A stretch of DNA of 64,000 bases from Cryobacterium cryoconiti (lineage in GTDB: Bacteria; Actinomycetota; Actinomycetes; Actinomycetales; Microbacteriaceae), in the NCBI RefSeq assembly GCF_004403065.1, contig NZ_SOHA01000041.1:62001-126000 (forward strand). Direction: 5' to 3'. The notes below the pieces were generated by a model. The model saw nothing but the letters and a program-made list of their open reading frames with translations. It made no database searches and was not told the origin of the DNA. Below are positions 16,824 through 25,044 of the stretch, piece after piece. Positions within the stretch are counted from its first letter, which is position 1; every line of letters begins with the position of its first letter. A program made the position numbers and the translations under genes.

Positions 16824-17932
16824 GCGTCCGTCCCTCCGGTCGGATCGAAGCTCGCCAGGTAGGCCGCGTATTCCGCCCTCTGGCGGTCGAGGCCGGCGTG
16901 CGGGGTGGCATAGACGTTCGCCAGCACGGTCAACGGTTCCGGGTCCGGCAGGCCGATGCAGCCGGCTCGCAGTTCGGCCGCGGTGGAGTCGGCCAGGGTC
17001 TGGGTTTCGGCCTCCAGCTCGGGCGTGAACAGGCCGAGGGAGTCGAGCAACCGCCGCAGGCGCAGGATCGGGTCTTTCTCCGCCCACTCCTCGAGTTCGT
17101 TCGCCGGCCGGTACCGGGTCGGGTCGTCAGCGGTCGTGTGCGGGCCCATCCGGTAGGTGACGGCCTCGATGAAGGTGGGGCCGCCCCCGGTGCGAGCCCG
17201 GTGCAGGGCCAGCCGGGTCACCGCCAGCACGGCCAGAACGTCGTTGCCGTCGACCCGGAGGCTGGGGATGCCGAACCCGGGTGCGCGGCCGGCGATGCCC
17301 GCCGGGGCCTGCAGGCCGACCGGTTCGGAGATGGCCCACTGGTTGTTCTGGCAGAAGAAGACCACCGGGGCCTGGAAACTGGCGGCGAACACCAGCGCCT
17401 CACTGACGTCGCCCTCGCTGGTCGCCCCGTCGCCGAAGTAGGCCACAGCCGCGGAGTCGGCACCGTCGAAGCGGGCTCCCATCGCCCAGCCCGTGGCGTG
17501 CAGGGTCTGCGCGCCGATGATGATGCTCGGCGTCGCCATGCCGTGGGAGTAGGGATCCCAGCCGGATTGCGCCGTGCCGCGCCAGACCCGGAGGATGTCG
17601 GTGGGCGACACCCCCCGGCAGTACGCGACCGCGTTCTCGCGGTAGCTGGAGAAGACGAAGTCATCGGTGCGGAGGGCGCGTGCCGAGCCGATCTGCGCGG
17701 CCTCCTGGCCGAGCAGCGGCGGCCAGAGCCCCAGCTCGCCCTGACGCTGCAGGGCCGTGGCCTCGGCGTCGATGCGGCGCACGACCACCATGTCCCGGTA
17801 GAGGGCGGCGAGGTCCTCGGCCTCGATATCGGCCACCCACGGATCGAGTTCGGCGCTTCGCATGCGCATCCCGTCGGGGCTCAGCAGCTGCAGGGAAACG
17901 GCGGGGGTCTCCCCGGTATGGACAGTGTGCAC
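16820..17932 (-). CDS. bkdA: Branched-chain 2-oxoacid dehydrogenase E1 alpha
   Basis: The TPP-binding alpha subunit of E1, ~370 residues. The thiamine motif runs from GDGATSEGD to FFCQNNQWAIS. RQGELGLWPPLLGQEAAQIG near the N-terminus and the phosphorylation-loop-like RMGPHTTADDPTRY are typical of BCKDH/PDH E1 alpha. The frame is open to 18019, but GTG 17932 has GGGAG 6 nt upstream and gives the usual N-terminal length, so it is chosen with some doubt. It is first in the bkdABC operon, which is divergent from the Lrp gene. Confidence 0.88.
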   Translation of the reverse strand: MHTVHTGETPAVSLQLLSPDGMRMRSAELDPWVADIEAEDLAALYRDMVVVRRIDAEATALQRQGELGLWPPLLGQEAAQIGSARALRTDDFVFSSYRENAVAYCRGVSPTDILRVWRGTAQSGWDPYSHGMATPSIIIGAQTLHATGWAMGARFDGADSAAVAYFGDGATSEGDVSEALVFAASFQAPVVFFCQNNQWAISEPVGLQAPAGIAGRAPGFGIPSLRVDGNDVLAVLAVTRLALHRARTGGGPTFIEAVTYRMGPHTTADDPTRYRPANELEEWAEKDPILRLRRLLDSLGLFTPELEAETQTLADSTAAELRAGCIGLPDPEPLTVLANVYATPHAGLDRQRAEYAAYLASFDPTGGTDA

Positions 17933-18063
17933 AATGCGCTCCCAGCGTCGTTGCCGAAGTTGTTGAGAGCGTACGATTCCGCGACACACAGCACAACCAT
18001 GTTGCATAATTTTGAGCATTTTGCCCTATTCATGGGGCACCCAGCCTGCTAACGTCGAGCATT
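17933..18063. promoter_or_regulatory. Divergent control region between bkdA and lrp-like gene
   Basis: The 131-bp gap contains a patch of low GC unlike its surroundings, TTGCATAATTTTGAGCATTT at about 18002-18021, next to the regulator start. Lrp/AsnC proteins favour AT-rich degenerate sites, so this is the likely binding region. Promoter hexamers could not be fixed with confidence. Confidence 0.4.
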
Positions 18064-18597
18064 ATGCACAGTCTCGACAAAGTCGACTTACAACTGCTCC
18101 GTGCCCTGTGCGCCGACCCGCGCAGCACGTTCGTCGCGCTCGCCCAGCAGCTGCACCTCTCCCGCAACACGGTGCAGGCGCGCATGTCGAGGCTCGAGGA
18201 GTCGAGTGCGTTCCTCGCCTTCGACCGTCGCATCAACCCGGTCGCTCTCGGCTATCCGCTGACGGCCTTCATCGAGGTGCATGTGCAGCAGAAACGGCTC
18301 GCGCAGATCGTGGCCGAGCTGGCCCGCATTCCCGAGATCGTGCAGGCGCACGGCATGAGCGGGTCGACCGACATCCTGGTGCGCGTGGTGTGCGCGGATG
18401 CCGACGACCTGTTCCGCATCGATGGCACCATCCTCGCCTGCGAGGGTGTCGAGCGCACCGAGACGTCACTGGCCATGGGCGAGCTGATCCCCTACCGGAT
18501 CACTCCTCTGTTGGAGCGCAGCGGGCGCCAGGGCGGCGCCGGCCCCGTCGCCTCCGGATCGGGCCCGTCCCTGTTCCCCGATGCGATGATCCCCTGA
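18064..18597 (+). CDS. Lrp/AsnC-family transcriptional regulator (BkdR-like)
   Basis: A 177-residue regulator: N-terminal winged helix (LDKVDLQLLRALCADPRSTF, then LSRNTVQARMSRLE) and a C-terminal RAM/AsnC ligand domain (GMSGSTDILVRVVCADADDLF). It is divergent from bkdABC, the standard position of BkdR activators that respond to branched-chain amino acids or their oxoacids. The last ~25 residues are Gly/Ser/Pro-rich and probably disordered. ATG 18064 starts directly at the conserved MHSLDKVD. Confidence 0.9.
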   Translation: MHSLDKVDLQLLRALCADPRSTFVALAQQLHLSRNTVQARMSRLEESSAFLAFDRRINPVALGYPLTAFIEVHVQQKRLAQIVAELARIPEIVQAHGMSGSTDILVRVVCADADDLFRIDGTILACEGVERTETSLAMGELIPYRITPLLERSGRQGGAGPVASGSGPSLFPDAMIP

Positions 18598-18613
18598 TGC
18601 GGCCGGCCCGACG

Positions 18614-19246
18614 ATGACGACCCCGCCGCAGTCCGTGCTCCCGATGTTCCCGCTCGGGTCGGTCCTGTTCCCGTATATGCCATTGCAGCTGCGCGTGTTC
18701 GAGGATCGGTACCTGGTCATGCTCTCCCGGATCCTCAAGGAGGAACCGGCCGAGTTCGGCGTGGTGCTGATCGAACGCGGCCAGGAGGTCGGCGGCGGCG
18801 AGCGGCGCTTCCAGTACGGCACGGTGGCCCAGATCACCGAGCTCGAGGCCTCCGAGGGATTCGTGGGTGTGACCGCCCAGGGCGAACGCCGGATCGAGAT
18901 CATGGACTGGCTGAGCGAGGACCCGCACCCCCAGGCCACGGTGCGCAGCCTCGACGCCCTCGACTGGGACGACGACCTGCTGCCGCTGCGGGAACGGGCC
19001 GAGCAGGCCGTTCGCCGTGCCCTCGCCCTGGCCAGCGAATTCGCCGACCAGCTCTGGCCGTCCACGGTGGAACTGTCCCGCGACCCGACTGCGGCGGCCT
19101 GGCAGATCGCCGGAATCGCCCCCCTGGGCCCGCTGGATCAGATCACCCTGCTGCGGTCGACCTCGATGGAGCAGCTGCTCAACGGCGTGATCGAGCACAC
19201 CCAGGAGGCCGTGGACTCCCTGAGCGCACCCTGGCCCGATGAATAA
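18614..19246 (+). CDS. Lon substrate-binding-domain protein (LON N-terminal domain only)
   Basis: A 210-residue stand-alone PF02190-type domain: LPMFPLGSVLFPYMPLQLRVFEDRY at the start, then GERRIEIMDW. There is no AAA or protease domain, so it is not a Lon protease. Such proteins are common in actinobacteria and their function is not established; a role in protein quality control is only a suggestion from the domain. It lies 16 bp after the Lrp gene, possibly in one transcript, and ends 75 bp before the hydrogenase-related operon. Confidence 0.85.
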   Translation: MTTPPQSVLPMFPLGSVLFPYMPLQLRVFEDRYLVMLSRILKEEPAEFGVVLIERGQEVGGGERRFQYGTVAQITELEASEGFVGVTAQGERRIEIMDWLSEDPHPQATVRSLDALDWDDDLLPLRERAEQAVRRALALASEFADQLWPSTVELSRDPTAAAWQIAGIAPLGPLDQITLLRSTSMEQLLNGVIEHTQEAVDSLSAPWPDE

Positions 19247-19321
19247 GCCGAATCTATTTGATAAAAACATCATATAGGTATATAAAGAAGTAATGATGTA
19301 TCGTGCCTCCTGGAGCCTGAG
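19247..19321 (+). promoter_or_regulatory. Promoter and putative ArsR operator of the Ehr operon
   Basis: This AT-rich island has TTGATA (19258-19263) and TATAAA (19281-19286) separated by exactly 17 bp. An inverted repeat ACATCAT (19267-19273) and ATGATGT (19293-19299) brackets the -10 element, as expected for repressor binding. A GGAG follows 6 nt before the TTG start of the first gene. The base composition contrasts strongly with the flanks. Confidence 0.65.
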
Positions 19322-19807
19322 TTGAGCGTCAAACGACTCACGAATCTCATCCGCACCAGTGGGCGCATCGCCGAAGCGGCTCCGCCGGCCCCGGCCCTGC
19401 TCCCCGGAGCCGAGGTCTTCGGAGGCAGCGTGCAGGTGCGCTTCATCAACGCGGGCAGCTGCAACGACTGCGCGATGGAGGTGCAGAGCGCATTCGGCCC
19501 GGTCTATGACGTGGAGCGCTACGGCATCCGCCTGGTCGCGTCCCCGCGTCACGCCGACGTGCTCGTCATCACGGGTGCAGTCACCCGCAACCTGATCGAG
19601 CCGCTGCTGCGCACGATCGACGCCACTCCCACTCCCCGCTTCGTGATCGCCGTCGGCGACTGCGCCATCACCGGCGGGATTTTCGCCGAGGGCTACGGGG
19701 TGGCCGGGCCGGTCTCCGATTTCGTGCAGGTCGACCTGACCGTGCCGGGCAATCCGCCCGAACCGGCCGTCATCGTCGAAGCGCTCCGACGGATGACCGG
19801 ACGATGA
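19322..19807 (+). CDS. NuoB/HycG-like small subunit of hydrogenase-related membrane complex
   Basis: A 161-residue homologue of the [4Fe-4S] subunit of complex I (NuoB) and group 4 hydrogenases. Motifs: AGSCNDCAMEV, YGIRLVASPRHADVLVITG, then VGDCAITGGIF. Three of the usual four cluster cysteines are present, but the last one, normally in GCPPxP, is Asn here (GNPPEP). The cluster is therefore either differently ligated or lost. Start: TTG 19322 with GGAG at 6 nt. Its stop overlaps the next ATG (ATGA). It is the first gene of a six-gene operon. Confidence 0.85.
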   Translation: MSVKRLTNLIRTSGRIAEAAPPAPALLPGAEVFGGSVQVRFINAGSCNDCAMEVQSAFGPVYDVERYGIRLVASPRHADVLVITGAVTRNLIEPLLRTIDATPTPRFVIAVGDCAITGGIFAEGYGVAGPVSDFVQVDLTVPGNPPEPAVIVEALRRMTGR

Positions 19808-21822
19808 CCGCCCTCGAAGCAGGCCTGCTCGGCCAGCTCCTGCTGCTCGTGCTCGCCGTGGCCGCGGCCCTGCTCACCCCCACCCGCTGGCGCTCCCGGG
19901 TCAGCGGAACCGTCTGCACGCTGCTCGCCACGGCCGGCGTCGTCACCGGCGCGATCGCCCTCTCCGGCGGAACCGGGTCACTGACCATCCCCACCGCCCT
20001 GCCGCTGGACCCGCTCGTGCTCTCCCCCGACAAACTGGGCGGCCTCGTCATGATCGTCGTCTCCGCGGTCGGAGCCCTGGCCGCCCTGTTCGGGATCGGC
20101 TCGGCCCGCGTGGCCTCGGCATCCCGCACCGCCTGGCTGTCGATGGCCGTATTCCTCTTCGGCATGCAGCTGGTGCCGGCCGCCACCGACGTGGTGTCGT
20201 TCCTGCTGCTCTGGGAGATCATGACGCTCGGCTCCACGGCGCTGCTGCTGGCCCACCACGCCACCCGCGGCACGGTCGCCTCCGCCCTGGTCTGGTATTC
20301 GGCGATGTCGCAGCTGAGCTTCTTCTTCGTACTGGCCGGGTTCGCGATGCTCGCCGGCCTGGCCGGCGGGACCGGGTTCGACCTGCTCGCCACGGTCGAC
20401 CCGTTCTCCTGGCAGGCGAGCGTGGCCTTCCTGCTGCTGCTGCTCGGCTTCGGCGGCAAGGCGGAACTCGTCCCCCTGCACGTCTGGGTTCCCCGGGTGC
20501 TGCCCGAGGCGCCCGGTCACGTCGCCGCCGCGATGAGCGGCGCGATGGTGAACATCGGCGTCTACGGCGCCCTTCTCGTCTTCGTTCGGATGCTGCCGAA
20601 CGGCCCAGCCTGGTGGGGGGTTCTGATCATGGCGCTCGGCGGGGTCTCCGCGCTCTACGGGATCCTGCAGGCCTCCGTGGCGAGCAACCTCAAGGTGCTG
20701 CTGGCCTACTCCACGACCGAGAACATGGGTCTGGTGTTCCTGGGGCTCGGGGCATCCGTTCTGCTCCGCGCCGACAACGCGACGGCCGCGGCCGACGCCG
20801 CCCTCGTCGCCGCCCTGCTGCTCATGCTCAGCCACGCCGCGTTCAAGTCGACCCTGTTCCTCGGCGCCGGGGCCGTGGCCCGCGCGGCCGGTGAGATGAA
20901 CCTCGACCGGCTCGGTGGCCTCGGCAGTCGCATGCCCTGGACCGCCGGTGCGTTCGGCGCGGCCGCCATGGGGGCCGCGGCCCTCCCGGTGACCAGCGGT
21001 TTCGTTGCCGAGTGGATGCTGCTGCAAGCACTGATCCACGGATCCCGGGTCGACGGGGAGGTCGTCTCCGTCGCGGCATCCGTCGCCATGCCGCTCGCCG
21101 TCGCCGTGATCGCCCTGACCGCCGGGCTGGCCCTGCTCACCTTCGTCAAGGCCTACGGGATCGCCTTCCTGGCCCGCCCCCGCTCCCCGCAGGCCGAACA
21201 GGCTCGCGAGGTTCCCGTCATCATGCGCATCCCGCTCGTGATCGGCGCCCTGCTCGTCGTCGGGCTCGGCCTGCTGCCCGGACCCCTCGCCGTGGCCATC
21301 GGCGGGGCCGTGGGCCCGGAGTTCACTCCCGACGTGCGCATCATCGGCCTTGCCGGCGTCGACGCCCGAGGCATCGACGCCGTGCTCGACCCCACCACCT
21401 TCGTGGTGCTGGCCGGGCTGCTGCTGGCGCCCGTGCTGATCGCCGTGTTCGTCTCCGCCCGGCGCCACCCCACCCGCATCTCACCGCTCCCCTGGGCCGG
21501 CGGCGGCTCACGGCTGCGGCCCAGGATGCAGTACACCGCCACCTCCTATGCCGAGCCTCTGGTGCGCGTCTTCGACGACGTGCTCCGGCCGTCCCGCGAC
21601 GTGGAGGTCACCCATGTCGGTGAATCCCGCTACCTGGTGGAACGAGTGCATGTGGAACAGACGGTGTCCGACGTGGTCGAAACCCGGCTTTACCGCCCGG
21701 TGCTGAATCTGCTGCAGCGGTTCGGAATTCTGGCCCGGCGAGCGCAGAACGGCAGCATCCACCGCTACCTGTCCTACTCCTTCGTCGCCCTACTGTCCGT
21801 TCTGATCGTGGTGTCCCTGTGA
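19804..21822 (+). CDS. HyfB/NuoL-like antiporter-type membrane subunit
   Basis: A 672-residue polytopic protein of the Mrp/NuoL/HyfB proton-translocating family. Ion-channel residues are retained: Glu in LLLWEIMTLGS (TM5), Lys in GFGGKAELVPLHVWVP (TM7), LAYSTTENMGLV (TM8), and the Lys in SHAAFKSTLFL. A hydrophilic C-terminal stretch (~585-640) precedes a final membrane helix. It probably couples electron flow to H+ or Na+ movement. The gene overlaps both neighbours by 4 bp. Confidence 0.88.
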   Translation: MTALEAGLLGQLLLLVLAVAAALLTPTRWRSRVSGTVCTLLATAGVVTGAIALSGGTGSLTIPTALPLDPLVLSPDKLGGLVMIVVSAVGALAALFGIGSARVASASRTAWLSMAVFLFGMQLVPAATDVVSFLLLWEIMTLGSTALLLAHHATRGTVASALVWYSAMSQLSFFFVLAGFAMLAGLAGGTGFDLLATVDPFSWQASVAFLLLLLGFGGKAELVPLHVWVPRVLPEAPGHVAAAMSGAMVNIGVYGALLVFVRMLPNGPAWWGVLIMALGGVSALYGILQASVASNLKVLLAYSTTENMGLVFLGLGASVLLRADNATAAADAALVAALLLMLSHAAFKSTLFLGAGAVARAAGEMNLDRLGGLGSRMPWTAGAFGAAAMGAAALPVTSGFVAEWMLLQALIHGSRVDGEVVSVAASVAMPLAVAVIALTAGLALLTFVKAYGIAFLARPRSPQAEQAREVPVIMRIPLVIGALLVVGLGLLPGPLAVAIGGAVGPEFTPDVRIIGLAGVDARGIDAVLDPTTFVVLAGLLLAPVLIAVFVSARRHPTRISPLPWAGGGSRLRPRMQYTATSYAEPLVRVFDDVLRPSRDVEVTHVGESRYLVERVHVEQTVSDVVETRLYRPVLNLLQRFGILARRAQNGSIHRYLSYSFVALLSVLIVVSL

Positions 21823-22769
21823 CCGGCGCCGCGGCGATCGTGATCGCCCTCGTTCAGCTGACGCTGTTCGTGTTCCTCGCCCCCGTGCTGATCGGCGTGA
21901 TCCGCCAGGTGCGCGCCCGCCTTGAGGGCCGGGCCGGTTCCGGCATCTGGCAGCCGTGGCGCGATGTGCGCAAGCTGCTCACGAAGAACCCGGTGCGCGC
22001 CGCCGACAGCAGCTGGATGCTCGCCGCCGGCCCGGTCACCCTCCTGGTCTCCAGCCTGCTGCTCTGCGCCCTGCTGCCCCTGGTGGGCACCCTGCCGCTG
22101 CCGCTGATCCCCAGCGACCTGTTCGTGATCGTCTCCGTCATGCTGATCGGCGTGGTGGCCCTGGCCCTGGTCGGCCTCGACGCCGGCACCGCGTTCGGCG
22201 GGATGGGGTCCAGCCGGCACATGACCGTCGCCGCCCTGGTCGAGCCGACCCTGCTGCTCGCGGTCTACGCACTCTCCATCCCGGCCGGCACCTCCACGCT
22301 GTCACTGATCGTGGAAACGCGGCTCGCGACTCCCGCCGTGATCATCTCCCCGGTCAGCCTGCTGGCGATGGTCGCGCTGGCGATCGCCATCATGGCCGAG
22401 ACCAGCCGCCTGCCGGTCGACAACCCGTCGACCCACCTCGAGCTGACCATGCTGCACGAGGCCATGGTACTGGAGGCCTCCGGCCGCGACCTGGCCTGGC
22501 TCGAGCTCGGCTCCTGGCTCAAGCTCGCGGCTTTGCTCGGCCTGCTCAGCAACCTGATCGTGCCGTGGGGCATCGCGACCGAGTTCTCGGCGCTCGGCGT
22601 GATCGTCGGCGCGGGCACCGTCACCGTGAAGATCCTGCTGTTGGGCGTCCTGCTCAGCGTGGGTGAGGTCTTCCTGGCCAAAGCGCGGCTGTTCCGCGTG
22701 CCCGAGCTGCTGGCGGGGTCGTTCGCCCTGGCCCTGCTGGCCGTCACCGCTTCCTACCTGGTCGCTTAG
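21819..22769 (+). CDS. HyfC/HycD (NuoH-like) membrane anchor subunit
   Basis: A 316-residue polytopic protein matching NuoH/HycD. The conserved loops are visible: NPVRAADSSWML near TM2, EPTLLLAVYAL, and the signature AETSRLPVDNP followed by THLELTMLHEAM. In complex I this subunit links the peripheral arm to the membrane arm. GTG start overlaps the preceding TGA (GTGA). An equivalent gene is hycD (Rv0084) in the M. tuberculosis cluster Rv0081-Rv0087. Confidence 0.9.
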   Translation: MTGAAAIVIALVQLTLFVFLAPVLIGVIRQVRARLEGRAGSGIWQPWRDVRKLLTKNPVRAADSSWMLAAGPVTLLVSSLLLCALLPLVGTLPLPLIPSDLFVIVSVMLIGVVALALVGLDAGTAFGGMGSSRHMTVAALVEPTLLLAVYALSIPAGTSTLSLIVETRLATPAVIISPVSLLAMVALAIAIMAETSRLPVDNPSTHLELTMLHEAMVLEASGRDLAWLELGSWLKLAALLGLLSNLIVPWGIATEFSALGVIVGAGTVTVKILLLGVLLSVGEVFLAKARLFRVPELLAGSFALALLAVTASYLVA

Positions 22770-22777
22770 GAGCATCC

Positions 22778-23434
22778 GTGTTCACCACCATTTACCCGCA
22801 GCTGATCGGCCTCTGCACCGGCGCCTTGCTGCTCACCAGCGCCCTGATGGTCTGGCGGCACTCGCTGCTGGCGTCGATCCGGCTGCTCAGTGTGCAGGGC
22901 GTCGCGCTGGCCGCGCTGGTCGCCGTGATCGGCGTGGAGGAGGGCGAAGTCGAGGTGATCCTCGTCTCGGTGCTCGTCCTGCTGGTCAAGGGCGTGGCCC
23001 TGCCCTGGGTGCTCGCCCGGGAGACGCACGCCACCACGCGAACGGATGAGGCGCCGCGCCTCAACCCCACGGCGGCGCTGTTGACCGTGGCGCTGCTGAC
23101 CATCCTCAGCTACGTCGTGGCCAGCCGGCTGTTGGCCGGGGATACCAGCGTCTCGGCCCACGCGGCCCCGATCGGCCTCGCGATGGTGCTGATCGGCTTC
23201 CTGCTGCTGATCACCCGCCGGCAGGCGGGATCGCAGCTGATCGGCTTCCTGGTGCTCGACAACGGCATCGCCACGGTCGCCTTCCTCACGTCGGGCGGCG
23301 TGCCGTTGTTCCTCGAGCTCGGCATCTCCCTCGACGTGCTGCTGGTCGTCGTCATCCTGTACGTCTTCGCCGGCCGCATGCGCACCAAGTTCGGCAACAC
23401 CGAGATCGATCAGCTCAGAAAGTTGCACGACTGA
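22778..23434 (+). CDS. HyfE (NuoK-like) membrane subunit
   Basis: A 218-residue protein with about six membrane helices, related to HyfE/HycP and distantly to NuoK. It has short charged turns, and the two buried acidic residues expected for this family lie in VIGVEEGEVEVILVSVLVL. GTG 22778 has TAGGAG 5 nt upstream. Its stop overlaps the next ATG (TGATG). The role is proton path/structural within the membrane arm. Confidence 0.82.
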   Translation: MFTTIYPQLIGLCTGALLLTSALMVWRHSLLASIRLLSVQGVALAALVAVIGVEEGEVEVILVSVLVLLVKGVALPWVLARETHATTRTDEAPRLNPTAALLTVALLTILSYVVASRLLAGDTSVSAHAAPIGLAMVLIGFLLLITRRQAGSQLIGFLVLDNGIATVAFLTSGGVPLFLELGISLDVLLVVVILYVFAGRMRTKFGNTEIDQLRKLHD

Positions 23435-25044
23435 TGTCATTCGCCCTCTGGACGCCTCTGGCCATCCCGGCCCTGCTCGCCGTGCTCAGCCTCGCCGTTC
23501 CCTCCCCCGTGCTGCGCCGGCTCAGCCCCGTGGCCGCCAGCGTCGCCGTGCTCGGGTCGGGCCTGCTGCTGGTGAGCGCCGCACTCGCCGACCAGGTACC
23601 CACGCTCGGCGACGGACTGCTCCGCGCGGACGCGCTGAGCGCCTACATGCTCACGGTCGTCGGCGCCGTCGGACTCGTCTCCACCTGGGGCGGGCTGGGC
23701 CACGCCAGCGCCGTGCCCGTCCGCTTCGCCGGCTCCTACGACGCCCTGATCTCGGTGTTCCTGGCCGCCATGAGCCTCGCGGTGCTCGCCGACAACATCG
23801 GCCTGATGTGGGCCGCCATCGAGGCCACCACCATCGCCACAGCCTTCCTGGTCGGCCATCACCGCACCCCCCGCTCGCTGGAAGCAGCCTGGAAGTACGT
23901 CATCCTCGGCTCCGTGGGCGTGGCCATCGCACTGCTCGGCATCGTGCTGATCTACGCCGCTTCGCGCGGCACGGGTGAGGCCACCCTGTCCTGGCTGGTG
24001 CTCAGCCAGGCCGACCTGCCGCTCGACCCCGCGCTGATCCGCGCCGGCGGCGCCCTCGCCGTGCTCGGCTTCGCCACCAAGGCCGGGCTCGCGCCCATGC
24101 ACAGCTGGCTGCCCGACGCGCACAGCCAGGCCCCCGCGCCCGTCTCGGGGCTCATGTCGGGCGTGCTGCTCGCCGTGGCCCTCTACGCGATCCTGCGGAT
24201 CCAGACCATCACCGACGCCGTGATCGGCCCGGACTTCCTGCGCGTGATGCTCAGCATCGGCGGGCTGCTCTCTCTCTTCGTGGCGGCGGCACTGTTGATC
24301 CGCCAGCGTGACTTCAAACGGATGCTGGCCTACTCCAGCATCGAGCACATGGGCATGATGGCCGTGGGCGCGGCCATCGGCGCAGCGGCCCTGCCGGCCG
24401 TGCTGCTGTATGTGCTCGGCCACGGGTTGACCAAAGCCACGCTGTTCGTGATCTCGGGGCGCATCCTCGAGGTCGAGGGCACGCCGAAGATCGACGATGT
24501 GCGCGCCCTGCTCGTACGCCGGCCCGGCCTGGCCGTGCCGTGGCTGATCGCCATGGCCGCCCTGATCGGGTTCCCGCCGTTCAGCATCTTCTTCTCCGAG
24601 GTCGGCATCATCATGGCCGGCTTTTCGACCGGCATGGGCGTCACGGTCGGCATCGCGCTGGTGCTGCTGCTCGTCATCTTCGCCAGCCTGACCCGGCTGA
24701 CGGTGGCCATGACCATCGGAGCGCCGACGTCCGCGGTTGCCGCGGCCGCCGCCGCTGCGGCCGCCGAGGCCGCGGTTCCGGTCGTACCCGCGGCGGCCCT
24801 CACCGGATTGATCCCCACGGTCGGCGCCGGCGCATCCGTCATCGTCGCCGACATCGAGCCGAACCCCGTCGAGCCGGTCGTGCCCGTCGAGCCGGTCGTG
24901 CCGGTCGTGCCGGACCGGTCGGGGCATGGGCCCATGCTTCCGCTGATCCTGGCGCTGGTTACCACCGCGGTGGTGGCCTTCATCGCCGATCCGGTCGGCA
25001 CGCTCCTCACGCGTGCGGCCGAGGTACTGGGAGGTATCCAATGA
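23434..25044 (+). CDS. HyfF/HycQ (NuoN-like) antiporter-type membrane subunit
   Basis: A 536-residue second antiporter-like subunit. TM motifs: LMWAAIEATTIATAFL (Glu), GFATKAGLAPMHSWLPDAHS (Lys), AYSSIEHMGMM and GHGLTKATLFV (Lys), so the ion-path residues are intact. Before the last helix there is an unusual ~65-residue insertion, first poly-Ala, then Val/Pro/Glu repeats (PVEPVV twice), encoded by short tandem DNA repeats at ~24862-24912. That insertion is absent from the usual family length and is probably an extended loop. ATG overlaps its neighbour on both sides. Confidence 0.87.
   Translation: MSFALWTPLAIPALLAVLSLAVPSPVLRRLSPVAASVAVLGSGLLLVSAALADQVPTLGDGLLRADALSAYMLTVVGAVGLVSTWGGLGHASAVPVRFAGSYDALISVFLAAMSLAVLADNIGLMWAAIEATTIATAFLVGHHRTPRSLEAAWKYVILGSVGVAIALLGIVLIYAASRGTGEATLSWLVLSQADLPLDPALIRAGGALAVLGFATKAGLAPMHSWLPDAHSQAPAPVSGLMSGVLLAVALYAILRIQTITDAVIGPDFLRVMLSIGGLLSLFVAAALLIRQRDFKRMLAYSSIEHMGMMAVGAAIGAAALPAVLLYVLGHGLTKATLFVISGRILEVEGTPKIDDVRALLVRRPGLAVPWLIAMAALIGFPPFSIFFSEVGIIMAGFSTGMGVTVGIALVLLLVIFASLTRLTVAMTIGAPTSAVAAAAAAAAAEAAVPVVPAAALTGLIPTVGAGASVIVADIEPNPVEPVVPVEPVVPVVPDRSGHGPMLPLILALVTTAVVAFIADPVGTLLTRAAEVLGGIQ

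Noticed and set aside
18614-19246. Lon protease
   Set aside because: Only the substrate-binding N-terminal domain is present; no AAA or Ser-Lys protease domain.
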